Origin: Diphasiastrum complanatum
Lineage: Eukaryota > Streptophyta > Lycopodiopsida > Lycopodiales > Lycopodiaceae
Direction of reading: 5' to 3'
NCBI GenBank assembly: GCA_029204225.1
Contig: CM055101.1
Coordinates: 36,263,648-36,327,647, forward strand
DNA: 64,000 nt
Position 1 is the stretch's first letter. Each line of letters begins with the position of its first letter. Under the pieces are notes generated by a model, which saw only the letters and a program-made list of their open reading frames with translations, searched no databases and was not told the DNA's origin. Below are positions 9,831-21,319 of the stretch, in pieces. Both the position numbers and the translations under genes were made by a program.

Positions 9831-11176
9831 TCATTCCTCCATAGAGAGCTTGTTCACAAGAGCAACATTACAAGCATTCACATACTCATTTGGATCTAGT
9901 TTATAGATGCCACCAAATCTAGATCCTAATGCAAGTATCTCATCATTCTTCTTGATAGTGCAAGTATCAACATTGAATTTTACATCAAGGCCATTATCAA
10001 GCAATTGGCCAACACTAATAAGATTCTTGGTAAGCTTAGGTACATAAAGAACTTTAGAGAGAGAAAAAACTTTAGAGGATGCAATCTTCAAGGGAATGTT
10101 CCCTATGCCTTCAATAGGACATTCAAAATCATTTGCAGTGTATATTGATTTCTTGACTCCATCATAAGGTGCAATAGAAGAGAAAGAGTCCTTGGAGCTA
10201 CACATATGTGAAGAGGCTCCACTATCAATATACCATAGGCCGTCCTTCTTGAAAGGAGTAGATGAGAAACTAGAGACCATAAGAGATCCCTCTCCATCAC
10301 TTGCAATAGTGTCTTCCTTCTCATTGGTAATGTTGGATTGCTTGAGTTGATTCTTCTTCTTGAAGCAATTGGTGGCATAATGACCTTTCTTGCCACAATT
10401 AAAGCACTTGATCTTCTTCTTCTTGAGCTTGGATGATGAAGCATTAGAGGAATCATCTTCCTCCTCATCTTTGTTTTTGGATTTGACTTTGTCCTTGCTT
10501 GAGGATTGGTGATGTTGGTTCTTGCTCCTCCCTTTGTGCTTATCCTTGGCAAAGAGAGCTTTGCCATCATTATGAGTGAGAGAAAGCTTGTCAAGAGCTT
10601 GTACTCTTGTCTTGATTATTTCGAAATTAGCACCCTTTGGAGAGCCTCCAAACTTGGTAGCTCCTCCTTAATGGCATAGGATTGGACAAGGTTATCAAAT
10701 TTACTTCTCAAGCCATTGAGAATGACTTGAACTAGCTCATTTTGATTGATGGAATCACCAATACAAGCAAGTTCTCTATGAATATCTTTTACTCTCAAAA
10801 CATAACTAGATGCACTCTCATCACTCTTTTGGCTACTTTGAAAGATTTGATTCCTAAGAGTGAGAAGCCTAGAGGTATTCTTAGACCTCATAGATAGTCT
10901 TGAGACAATCCAAGCTTCTTTGGCTGTTGTACAAGTACCTATCTCCCTCAATATCTCATTAGAGACATTCATCTTAATGTAGTGGAGAGCCATCCTAGCT
11001 CTCTTTTTGTATTTTTGAACCTCTTGAAGAACTTGTGGTTCTTCTTCAAGGCCAAGAACTATGTCCATCATGTCTTGAAGGATCAAGATGGACTCCATCC
11101 TCATTTTCCAATTTGAATAGTTTGAAGTGGACAACCTTTCACTTGGTTCCAACAAGGATGAACCCATTGAAGACAT
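9831..11176 (-). pseudogene. Copia-1 Gag, zinc knuckle and protease
   Basis: The likely start is ATG 11176 (MSSMGSSLLEP), 18 codons inside the longest frame, because Copia Gag proteins usually begin just before such a segment. Gag runs LSTSNYSNWKMRMESIL to EALQRVLISK (10616), then a one-base frameshift. The continued frame carries the CCHC knuckle CFNCGKKGHYATNC at 10406-10365 and, at 10230-10200, the aspartic protease motif WYIDSGASSHM. It ends at LSMEE before a TGA. Gag builds the particle and the protease matures the polyprotein. The domain order proves a Copia layout. Confidence 0.85.
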
Positions 11177-11920
11177 TTGAAGTGAAGAAAACTCAAATGA
11201 TGAACAATAAATTTTGCTACACACTCTCAATAGGATCCAATAATAGAGTACTATCTCCTCCTATGAAAGATCTTGCAACTATTTGTGAATTGATTCTCAC
11301 TAGCTACACAAATCTCTCTAAAACAAGATCTATTTCACATCAAATGATGGAGTATAGGCAAAGTTAGGATCAAAAACTCTTAGCACATGTGAAGTACTCT
11401 AAGAAACCAAATTTGACTCAAATACAATGATATTTCATGAAACAAAATGGCTAAGATCTCAAAATAGTGCCTAGATCAAATATAGATGAGATTGCCAAGC
11501 ATACAACTGTGATTTTGGATCACCCAAGCAATCTCTTGACCAAACCAAATGTGTCCACCCAGGTCTAGGTGCCCTACCTAACCCTCTTCAAAAGCTTATA
11601 AATTTTGATTGGCTCAACCAAATGGAATGAAACTGATTGCATCAGAAACTAGACAAAAATAGCTTCAAAACAAGCTATCAAGCAAGATAAATGGATCAAG
11701 CATGAGAGAGAACTTCCAAACTAAATTTGGATGTTCCTCACACGTGTCTGAGCGCCTGATTCTGTACAGTACCAGGTCAGACCCAATCAATGTCCTTTTG
11801 ATCTCTTTTGATCCAAAATTGAACAAGATAGCTAGGAAAATGGGCCTTGACAATTTCTAGCTCAAGATTGATGAAAACTTTTCACTTAGGTGGATCAAAA
11901 TGCATGGTAACCTTAGGTAG

Positions 11921-11932
11921 GCTCTGATACCA
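11921..11932 (-). promoter_or_regulatory. Copia-1 primer binding site
   Basis: GCTCTGATACCA on the plus strand is TGGTATCAGAGC on the minus strand, directly abutting the 5' LTR. Initiator Met-tRNA type. Confidence 0.9.
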
Positions 11933-12671
11933 TGTTGAATTTCACACGTGTGGATTGTTCACAACATGTACTTGTGATCTCCTAAGGTGTGTAGATGCAC
12001 CAAGATTAAGATTAGATTGAGATTCAAGATCAATCTTAGATCCTATGGCAAAAACACACTAGTACATGCATTCAAACACTTCCAACTCTCACTCACACGT
12101 GTGGGAAGTATTAAGAAAATAATCTAAGTAAAAACAAGCTGCTCTCCTCGGGTAGAGAGAGAAAAAGAGCATCATGAGCTCTCGGGTAGAGAGAGAAAGC
12201 TAGAAATCCAATAACTCACAAAATACATAAAATCACCAAATCAATTAGCTTCAAAATGAGGAGTACAATGATACTAGTAGATCCACGAGCTACCACTATG
12301 CTTAACTATGATTGGACCATACTTTGTCACTTCTTGATCCTATTGGACCATTGATCCATGCACCTCTTAATTCTATTGGACTATATTCAAGCACACCTCA
12401 ATTTCCTATTGGGCCTCACAAGGTTCCACCTCTAAATCCTATTGGACCTCTCGAAATTCATCAAACAAAAGCATTACACTTGTCTACACTCTAATTGGCA
12501 CGTGTTTAGCCTCTTACTCTATTTTGGCTCAATAGTGGCATTACAAGTGGAAATGCATAATTTGCCATCTATGCCAATTTTATTCCTATCAACATCCTAC
12601 ACCTAGATGCTTGATGTAAAAAACATAAGACCCCTATATCTAACATAGATAATCTTTTTTAGTTCTTCACA
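11933..12671 (-). repeat. Copia-1 5' LTR
   Basis: 739 bp, nearly identical to 6441-7178. As the minus-strand 5' LTR it should carry the element promoter, though no clear TATA box was picked out. Confidence 0.92.
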
Positions 12672-12676
12672 TTAAG

Positions 12677-13122
12677 AACAAGGCGGTTCCCTCTTTAGGC
12701 CCTCCAAAGTAATTAATAAGGATAATAGGCCAACAAGGGCCCAACGTAGCCTAAATAATGCTTAACAAGGGCTAACTATCCCTCAAGATAGTTATGTTTA
12801 GTTAAGTAAGAGCATTGTCTATAACTAGGCAAGAGACATCATTTTGTGAATCTTTTGGCTCATTTGCAAGTGAGAGCTTCTAGCTTCCTTGTGAATGTGA
12901 GCCATAGGGATCTCCATTGCTAGGTCTCATGTGCCTTACCCACATGAATCAATGCTCCATTTCCATTGATTGTACTCTTTCTTTCATTGCTAATGTGATT
13001 CCATTGTGATCTCCATGTTTCTAGCTTTCTATCGATATGCTATCTTGAATGCTACGTACTTTTCTTGATAGTAGCTTTACTTCTTTTGTAATTGCTATTT
13101 GCTTGAGATTTGGCACATGACA
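12677..13122 (+). repeat. Middle LTR, right part
   Basis: Continues the LTR at 'aacaaggcggttccctc' after the Copia target duplication (12672-12676) and ends GGCACATGACA at 13122. Left and right parts together are about 537 bp, a full LTR. No primer site follows it (next bases 'tagataattg'), unlike the 5' LTR. Confidence 0.9.
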
Positions 13123-13132
13123 TAGATAATTG

Positions 13133-14208
13133 AACATCCTTTAAGTTTCACTTCGACCATCAAAGTCCGGAACTTGACCTACATCAATGCCTTAATCTGG
13201 TCAATGAACAAGCAACTATGGATCGTCAGATTGGAAATATTGATATGCTTGAAGAAAGTCAATCAAGGCATTCACCAAACTTTTAGATTGAGGACTATAT
13301 GACACCAATATTCCATGATTTGAAATTGAGTGGTTATTATAAGGATCTGATCTACGAACCATGTCAAATTGATATGGGAGCTTTTGAGAATAATATTATT
13401 TTTGACAATGATCTAAGGGAGTATGAGGTATTCAACATGGATACTTGTAGAAATGAGGAGATTTCATTAATCCATGGAAATCGACTTGTATCAATACTTT
13501 GGATTATTGTTCAATGCCTCATGGATCCATTAGTCAAGAGTTTCAAGTGGCTTCCGTTGCTATGGATTCTCTAGAACTCAATTGCCAATATCTAATTCAC
13601 GCACTTATCCTGAATGTATGGACTTGAATAATGATTGGAAATATTCTCTCAATCAACCAACACTCTATAGGAAACTGATTAAAAAATATGCCATCAATTT
13701 ATATCAGTTTCTCTGGAGAGGTCTACATTGCTCAGTGGACTCTAATGTAATCAATCATCAATTGAGTAATGTCAACAATGATTGTTCATCAATGGTTATT
13801 TGGAACAAACAAGACATCAAATCCCTGGTTCAACTTTGGATTAGGATTGATGCTTCAACGATTTATATGGGCAACTGCAAATTGTATATTTCGAAACGAG
13901 AGTCCATTTTTGAGGTCAATCAGGTCAAATATTTACAACCACCTATGAATGAGGTATTGACCAAATTTGAAGAAATATATTTTGGTCAACAGTATGCCTA
14001 GAGATATGCTTCATCATACGACAAAGTGTCAATATTCATGTCGAGTAATTCATATGGAGCATTTATATATGAACAACAATTCATGACTACCATTGCTCAT
14101 GGAAGAATTATAATGTTTTTCATCAAGTTGGTTAAACAACATGGATTGCCAGCTACGGTAGAAGAACCAGATGCAACACAAAACCAAGAATCCAAGGGAA
14201 TTGGATAA
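13133..14208 (+). pseudogene. Unrecognised ORF in the second internal segment
   Basis: A broken coding stretch. The first frame runs 13133-13574 with one TAG before IEDYMTPIFHDLKLSGYYKD. A shifted frame then covers about 13490-13600, and another runs 13582-14208 with a TAG at 13999-14001. Visible pieces include DLHQCLNLVNEQATMD, YPECMDLNNDWKYSLNQP, YMGNCKLYISKRES and NEVLTKFEEIYFGQQYA. I do not recognise a Gag, Pol, envelope or host domain. It sits where pol would normally lie, between an LTR and the 3' end of the element. It may be a captured host fragment or a diverged element gene. The low number of breaks suggests it was coding when the element moved. Confidence 0.45.
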
Positions 14209-14533
14209 GCATCCAATTTGTTATGATGTCGAGTAAGCAGACAAAAGAGGATATTGTGGTGATGCACTCTGTCCATTTCATACAGATTGGTTGCCAACAA
14301 GCAATATGGTGCTTCATCAAACTCTTCTTCGACCATCAATTTTCCTCCATGGGAACAAGGATTACAGTCTAAAGCTAACAAAATGGATTCAATTCAACAG
14401 CTTTGGATTTGTAATGAGACAATAATTTTGTGGACGGCACATTCTCATCAATCCTGACTACTTAACCAATGCGATCCAGCTGATCAGACAAACGTCTTCA
14501 TTTTTTAGGACAAAAATGTTTAAGTAGGGGGAG
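14209..14533 (+). other. 3' untranslated end of the element with polypurine tract
   Basis: Bases about 14370-14533 closely match 6190-6349, ending with 'aagtagggggag' before the LTR. This is the shared 3' end of both internal units and includes the plus-strand priming site. Confidence 0.7.
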
Positions 14534-15069
14534 TGTCATGTACTACTAGTACATTAGTGCTTATCAATGCATCAGAATATCCATTGTAAGCTATGTAGGC
14601 CCAAAAGGAGCTATTAGCCTTAAGAACAAGGTGGTTCTCTCTTTAGGCCCTCTAAAGTAATTAATAAGGATAATAGGCCAACAAGGGCCCAATCTAGTTT
14701 AAATAATATTTAACAAGGGCTAACTATCCCTCAAGATAGTTAAGTAAAGTTAAGTGAGAGCATTATCTATAACTAGGCAAGAGACATCATTTTGTGAATC
14801 TTTTGGCTCATTTGCAAGTGAGAGCTTCTAACTTCCTTGTGAATGTGAGCCATAGGGATCTCCATTGCTAGGTCTCATGTGCCCTATCTACATGAATCCA
14901 TGCTCATTTACATTGCCTTGTACTCTTCTTTTTATTGCTAATGTGATTCCATTAAGATCTCCATGTTTTTAGCTTTCTATTGATATGTTATCTTGAATTG
15001 TTTGTACTTTTCTTGCTCTTAGCTTTACTTCCATTGTAATTGCTATTTGCTTAGATTTGACACATGACA
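14534..15069 (+). repeat. 3' LTR of the three-LTR element
   Basis: 536 bp, TGTCATG...ACACATGACA, followed by target duplication AAACA at 15070-15074. Confidence 0.9.
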
Positions 15070-15074
15070 AAACA

Positions 15075-18000
15075 ACATTTCAGAATCCAAGAATCAAGAA
15101 ACACACATTTCTTGATTCTTGGACACCCCAAGAACATCAAGAACTGGAATGTAAGAAAATATGCAAGATCTACACCACAAATCTAGCCTATTTAGTTTAC
15201 TCGAATGCTAATTCCTACATTAATCCACAAAAGACAGGAAATCTAATCCACACTTCTTTAATCCACAACTACAATCCACAACCACACACAAAGGGATGGA
15301 AGGGCAAGATCATTAATGTATCACTCAAGAAACAAGAATGATCAAGGAGCTCAAGGATGCATCAAACTCGTGGAAGCTATTCTCATTTAAGCATGGAGTA
15401 GATACATTACACAAAAAGCTCCCATCTACAAAGGGGGAGTCTCTTAGATAAGCAAGAGAGCTCCTTAGGTGGCATCCTAGTGGCATTTCCACATTACACA
15501 AATTACAAGTGAAATTATCCTCTCCACTAGAGGTCACCATCAAGCTCACTCTACTTTTCTAAGAAATACTAGTTCCTACACGGTCATTCCATCTTTCAGG
15601 ATTCACCATGAGCTCTCATACTCGGCTGTCAGCCTTCGTTCATCTCATCTTCTCAGATACCTCCTCGGTCTAAGGTGAGAAGTGCTCTTGGGTAGCTCTA
15701 CCCAAGTATCTTGGGGATTCAACTAAATCAGCCAACAATACGTAAACTCATCCCTCTAAGTGTCATCTCCATTTTGATCTTCCTGCAAAATATGCCCGAA
15801 TGTCAAAAAAGACTATGAAAGGATCCAAATTGTCAGCTCTCAAAATCATGCATCATAGGATGGAGGACAAAAAAAATTGTGATCTATGGGCTAATGGAAG
15901 TTTATATCCAATATATCCAAGCTCAATGCAATATCCTAACTTTGAATCAATCACACAACTCATAGTGTTTGTGTGAAAGACAAAATGGTCTAATGGTTAT
16001 TGTGGGGTGTGATTTTTTGGCGATCATTTCTCGGCGAGCATTTCATGGTATAGTCTTACTATTTGGATTTAGAAACGAAGGTGTGGCATTTAGTTTGCTA
16101 TCTGTCCTCGTCGTATTTAACACTTTTAAATATTATTTATTAATTTTGCTAATATGTTTAGGGGCAATGGTACCAAGGATTTTTATTAATGCTGAAAAGA
16201 AGAAGCCCTTTGGACTCTATCTTTTTGTTTATTACATAGCTAACCTCATAGGAAATTGCCATTTTACTAGCATGCAATGTCCTTTACTCTAGGATGATAC
16301 TTCTTTCCACACTTTTACATTACAAAGGGATGTCTATTTGCCTCCACTTGAGAGCATAAATACGCTAGTTTCCAAAAATTGTCATCTAGTTTGTCAAAAC
16401 ATACAATCATAGAGCATATGTGATCCGTAGCGATCATATCAATGGTGATAATGAGATCATGGTACTTGGGAAAATCTTCTCTCCAAAGGCTTGATTTTGT
16501 TCATCAATATAGAATAGACTGTAGATTCATTCGTTCAAATGTAGGATCTCTAATCATCAAATGATGTGATTGTGTGAAACTATTGTCAGCTATTCTTTGT
16601 TCAATATACATTGAGGATGAGTACAATACATTGCTGTATGTCAATGTGGCAAATATCAAGCCAGGAAGGCCTTGAAAATTTCAAGCACCACCAATTGCTA
16701 TTTCATCTAAACCCGCTAAACCACCAACTTTTTATAGACAATGAGCACACTGGGAAATGCCATTGTTAGAAGGGGGGGGTTTAAGAGCATGATCACATAA
16801 TTGTATTGTTAGTTGGAGTCTTTGCAAGTACAAATTTTAGATTTAGCAATTGCTCCTTGAACCATTGCCTATGGTTTTGCAATTTGTCTCAATAGCTTCG
16901 ATTGTTCTCGCATTTGTGTCAATTTATTCCACCCTTTCTGTTTTGGATTAGTAGTAATTTCATCTAATTGTACGCATCAAAAGAGAATGTCTACCACCAT
17001 CAACCCATGCTCATGAATACAAAATGCCTAAAAGACCTCCTGGGGTTTGGTGTCGGCGCTAACCCCTAGAGGCCTTTCAGGCTTGAATTTCTTTTGCATT
17101 TTGGAGCTATCTTGGAATGTCGAAATGGGTCTAGTGCCGGCGTGTGGACCCAATCCGGCTTTCCAAGACAATGTCTAGCCTTCCAGATCCATTGTCTTTT
17201 TACAGACAATGCAAGTCTGAAAGGCGTCCAGGGGTCTAGCGCCTTTCAAATTTCAAAGACCCTGAACCCAGATTTTTTTTATGGGGCATGTAGGAGCAGT
17301 GTCTCATTGTAGCGCCCAAGCACTAGGAATAGCCAGCATTGCCCTTATGGATATAGTACTTTTCAAATAAAAAAAACTCAATGATTGTTGTATTGGACAA
17401 AAGTTGGAGAGAGGAACTTTGTGTTCTTGGACGTAGTGCTAGCAAAGAACTGCACAAACTTGGACATTGTTCTATTGTCTAAGGTATTTTTATCACGATG
17501 TTTGTGCAATGTGAGTCTATTCATCAAGCACCCGCTCTTCTATCTTTAGTTTGTTGAACTTTAATTTGCACATCTTTTTATTTATTGTTTGTACCCAAAA
17601 AAAAATCACCTAGACATGGTTGTTGCAATATCCACAATTTTTTCTATTCCAACTAGGACACCATGGGTGGGATTCAATATTAAATACAGTTCGTATTTTT
17701 ATATATTGGTTGTGCTTGTAACGTTATAGATTGATCAGCAGGTCCAGCTCCAATATCTTGACTATGTGTTACCGCTAATACATAAATCTTGCTCTGGACT
17801 TATCAAAATGACCATGCAATACTTGTTGATGAGTCTATGTGTAAGGTACTCAGCATCTGTTGTTCATATAGTTGTATCAAAAAACACATCATACATACTA
17901 GATTCAAAGGATCAATTTTTTTGAAACTCGAAGTTATCTTCTGAATCAAGAACTGAGTATGCCTTGTATCAACTAATTAAAAAGGTAGCATATTAAAATC

Positions 18001-18133
18001 ATAAAGTTTTGAATTGATCGAAGATATGTGTGATGTATATACAATTTCAAACTTATTCTTTTAATATGCCAATAATCAATCCTGGCAGTTTTATCCATCA
18101 CTTCACCAAGTCTTGTCGCAAGTCAAAAACCCA
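15075..18133. other. Gene-free stretch
   Basis: No convincing coding region. The first part (15075-15560) continues the sequence interrupted by the large element, including a short inverted pair of 'caagaatcaagaaa' type phrases at 15085-15115. A slightly GC-richer patch at 17030-17330 has repeated 'gcctttca' phrases. ORFs such as 15969-16292 have no recognisable domain. Nothing else was seen. Confidence 0.4.
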
Positions 18134-18511
18134 CATTAGGGGAGTTTTGAGCTCCAAAAAGACCCTTTAAGAATTTGTGCAAGATGTCTTTTATATTAAT
18201 AAAATATTATAACACTAATACTTTTGACTTGCCATAACTTTTTAATCATATCTCAGAAGTATGTCATGTAACATATCATTGGAAAGCCCTTGTTGAGCGC
18301 TTTCCAATGCACCAAACTCCGCTAAATTTGGACTTGCCACTAAAAATTTATGCCATTTTTAGTGTGGAATCAAAATGGGGACTCAAAAAGTTACGTTACG
18401 TAGATTTCAAATTTGAGTGTTTTGATTGGTCCATGTGTAAGAAAAATTTAAGAAAAAATATAAAAAGAATCTTAACAAAGGGTCTTTTTTGGATTTAGAA
18501 CTCCTCTAATG
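18134..18511. mobile_element. Terminal-inverted-repeat element (MITE-like)
   Basis: The first 35 bases (18134-18168, starting CATTAGGGGAGTTTTGAG) match the reverse complement of 18477-18511 at most positions (about five mismatches plus one base of slippage). The 378-bp body is AT-rich and non-coding. It holds two further perfect hairpins: 18279-18289 with 18299-18309 (CATTGGAAAGC) and 18338-18347 with 18355-18364 (CACTAAAAAT). Size and structure fit a MITE or foldback element. The target duplication is unclear because the flanks are A/T-rich, so the superfamily cannot be assigned. Confidence 0.7.
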
Positions 18512-19710
18512 TTTTTTTTATTGAGAAAAGAGATTTGATATCGACGAATCATTTATAATTGCAATATTTGAAATATGAACAGTTTGTTACATCGTTAATA
18601 TTGATAGTATTCAATCCCACCAAAAATAATATTCTGAAAGGATTTGTAATGAGGCTGCTAGTTGTTGATCAACCAAGTTTTTTCCCTTTGCCAGCGTTAA
18701 TGAATTGGAAATATTCATATACCTGATGAGGACTAGCCAAATAACCCCACTGAACATCAATAGTTCTTCCGGGTCTTTGAAATTTGATATACACTAGGCA
18801 ACATCACTTTTTGGACATCGAATCCATAAATAAATTCCACGTCATCATAACTATCAAAATAAGTTACGACATATAAAAAGAGTTGCACTGTAATATATGC
18901 ACAATATTTCTTTTTTTTGGAAAGAACAAATTTGTTATAATATATAATTGTGTAGTCTTGTTTTCTTTGAATGGTCTATCTCTTTACAACAATACCTTCC
19001 AATTAAACTATGTCACAAAATGTTTTCTCATTCGTAGTTTGGTTGCTCTTACTTGGTCCTTTGGGTTGTTTTCTCTATTTAATTGACACACAATGTGTGA
19101 CGGATGGAATTCTACTGCCTGTGCTTTGTTTGTAAAAAATATTCTCTTTTTCCCTCGAAAGGACTCCAAACTGAATGGGTTTACATATCTTCCTGGAATT
19201 GTTTTCTCATCAGCAAATATATATGACAAATCAAGGATCATCGACTACTATTTGGTATGGATGACATTCCATTCATATCATTATTTGAGAGTGTTGTCAG
19301 TTTTGTGATCATAACTACTTACATTAATCTGTACAACCTGATCAATCACTAGTGATATCTTGCATTACTGCATTCGAGTTGTTGATAATGCCTTGTAGTT
19401 ATGAAACCGGGGTACTCCATGGCTCCATGGCTCAAGCTTGGTTTATTGCTATTGGATGATGTGGACCAGACAATCACGAGCACATTCTTGAAATTCAATA
19501 CGAAACAAGTATTTCTTATTTATCATGAATAGCAATGCTTTATGTCCATTCAAATTGCAAAGATAAAGTTGTCCAGTTTTTTTTAAAATACTTTTTATGA
19601 TCTTATTCCATAATATTGTAGATGTTATTTTGCCGCATTGTAGAATGTAGTTGTTTTTCAATGATGTCTCATGTCAGACAAAATGAAATGACATAATTAA
19701 ATGTCATATT
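18512..19710. other. Gene-free stretch
   Basis: AT-rich with only short frames lacking recognisable domains. 'ttgtggcag' just before 19711 could be a splice acceptor for the ORF that follows. Confidence 0.4.
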
Positions 19711-20148
19711 GTGGCAGACAAAATTGAAGCCCTGATTTCTTTTGACGGCACCATAACTCCTCCCTTAAGATTTCATTTTGTTAAGGGGAAGTTAAATGTG
19801 AACAAGAGGTTTATGGAATCAAAACTAGAAAGTGATTTATCCTTTACAGGCATTGGTGTAGTGATTGATTTCAACAATGAAAGCTCCTCCCGTGTCACAT
19901 TGGCAAGTCATGTTGACATTGAGGGAAATGAACAATACATGTACAAAGAGTCATTGTCAACTCATTATGTGGTTACCATCAACAAAAAGGAGAATGTCAA
20001 CAAGAGGCCAAGCATACTCAATGATGTAGCAGAGCACTTTTACAATATTGATGGAGATATTAGTCCAGACCCGTTTGAGCCAGAGGAAGAACTGGAGGCC
20101 AATTCAGAATTTCTAGAAACTATGGCCATATTTGGTCCAAACCTATGA
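19711..20148 (+). CDS. Unknown 145-residue ORF
   Basis: An uninterrupted ORF, MADKIEALISFDG to AIFGPNL. Its composition is protein-like: alternating hydrophobic and charged residues, FVKGKLNVNKRF, a GIGVVIDFNNESS segment, and an acidic end (DPFEPEEELEANSEF). No transmembrane or signal segment is seen. The sequence 'attgtggcag' at the 5' side could be a splice acceptor, so it may be an exon and not a complete gene. It lies just beyond the 3' side of the minus-strand Gypsy element. No domain recognised; a chance ORF remains possible. Confidence 0.35.
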   Translation: MADKIEALISFDGTITPPLRFHFVKGKLNVNKRFMESKLESDLSFTGIGVVIDFNNESSSRVTLASHVDIEGNEQYMYKESLSTHYVVTINKKENVNKRPSILNDVAEHFYNIDGDISPDPFEPEEELEANSEFLETMAIFGPNL

Positions 20149-20265
20149 CAAGCAATGTATCATTGGAAGGAGTAGTACAAATTAGATATTGTGTATGCAT
20201 GCTAGAATGCTCAAGAGTGACATGTCCTCATTTTCAGAACAATGGTACAAGGAACAACACATTCT

Positions 20266-21317
20266 TCAAAGGAACAATGAAAATAAAATGTCAAATTGAA
20301 CTATTGGCTGATGGTGTCGGATCTCTTGCCTGTGCCTGTTGCAAGTGCTAGGAGTGGATGGAGAATGGTTTCTAGGCTTGCGGAGGTGCGATATGTATGG
20401 GTGGAGCGGCAATATCGGTCTTGTGCGAGCATAGAGGATCTTACAAAGTATTCCATTTGCTCTCTTAGTCAACCCGTTTGCTTTTGGATTATAAGGGGTT
20501 GTCTTTATGTGTTTAATCAGAAAATACATCGTCAGCAGCCGTATAGTGTCATTTAAGAAATGTGTACCATAGTCGCTTACTAGTTCAAGAGGACAACCAT
20601 ATCTTGTGATTATAGATTTGAATAAGAAGTTGCGACAGTTTTCACCTCATTTCATTTTGTCGCTTCTGCTTCAACGTTCTTTGTAGCATAATCCATTGCA
20701 ACAAGAATATAATGACACTTAGTATGTCGAGTCATGGGTTTGATTGGACCGACAAAGTCAATCCTCCACTTTTCAAATGGTGCAAGAGGCAAGATTGGCG
20801 TCAACAGCCAATTCATTGCTTTTGTTGGCTTTCCAGATCTCTGGCATGGATCACACGAACGTATATAATTCGATACATCCTTGAACATAGTTGGCCACCA
20901 GTACTTGGCAGTTAATATTTTGTTAGCAGTGTTCTTTAAAGCAAAGTGTCCGCCATCATCCTCTGAATGTAAGGCTTGTACAACCATTTTAATATCTTCA
21001 GTTTCGAGACATCTTCTTAGTTGATGACCAAGATTGTACAAGACATTGTAAATAATAGTATAAGGTGCTACCTTATATTGAAAATTTGTCTTTTTTCTCC
21101 AAATCATATCCATCTGGATATATCTGATCCTTGAGATAAGTAATGATATCAGAATATAATGATTTTGTAGATGAGATTTGGAATAAATTTTTGTTTGGAA
21201 AATCATCATTAATTGGCTTTTCAACTTTTTTCGTGCTGAGTCGTAAGATATTTTTCTTGATGAAGTTCTACTTGATAAGTGAATTCTTGCAAAAGTAGAA
21301 CCCATTGAGCAATTCAT
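20266..21317 (-). pseudogene. Gypsy-1 integrase
   Basis: The H2C2 zinc-binding region ends AKYWWPTMFKDVSNYIRSCDPCQRSG, followed by the core start FEKWRIDFVGPIKPM (first Asp) and HYILVAMDYATKNVEAEA (second core strand). A later open part reads TTPYNPKANGLTKRANGIL, the conserved segment around the catalytic Glu; here the Glu position is altered (normally P-x-x-N-G-x-x-E). Several stops lie between. Upstream residues contain the RNase H end LVNKPDLLG and WVLLLQEFTYQVE. Integration activity is lost. Confidence 0.8.
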
Positions 21318-21319
21318 CC

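Larger units (their letters stand above)
6441..12671 (-). mobile_element. Copia-1: full-length Copia element nested in an LTR
   Basis: LTRs 6441-7178 and 11933-12671 (738 and 739 bp) start TGTTGAATTTCACACG and end TTCACA. The target duplication TTAAG is present on both sides (6436-6440, 12672-12676). The internal region (7179-11932) reads on the minus strand in the order gag, protease, integrase, RT, RNase H, which is the Copia order. The LTRs differ by only about 15-20 bases, yet the coding region has one frameshift in gag, stops in the protease-integrase junction and integrase, and a frameshift before RT. It is therefore structurally complete but not functional. Confidence 0.93.
1937..15069 (+). 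mobile_element. Three-LTR non-autonomous Gypsy-like element carrying gag only
   Basis: The outer LTRs 1937-2472 and 14534-15069 are both 536 bp, start TGTCATGTAC and end CACATGACA. Both are flanked by the 5-bp duplication AAACA (1932-1936 and 15070-15074), so this is one insertion event. A Met-tRNA-type primer site follows the left LTR and a purine tract precedes the right one. A third LTR of the same family, 6350-13122, lies inside and is itself split by a Copia element. Coding content is a double Gag domain and an unknown ORF; no protease, RT, RNase H or integrase was found. It resembles the plant class called TR-GAG (terminal-repeat elements with gag only) and must borrow its enzymes. The LTR ends resemble those of the Gypsy element at 31653, suggesting a chromovirus-type helper. 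Confidence 0.85.

Noticed and set aside
15969-16292. Hydrophobic 107-residue ORF that could be a membrane protein
   Set aside because: Hydrophobicity follows from T-rich sequence; no conserved motif and no gene context.
17030-17330. GC-richer patch as a possible gene or CpG island
   Set aside because: No open frame with a domain and no splice structure; repeated short phrases only.
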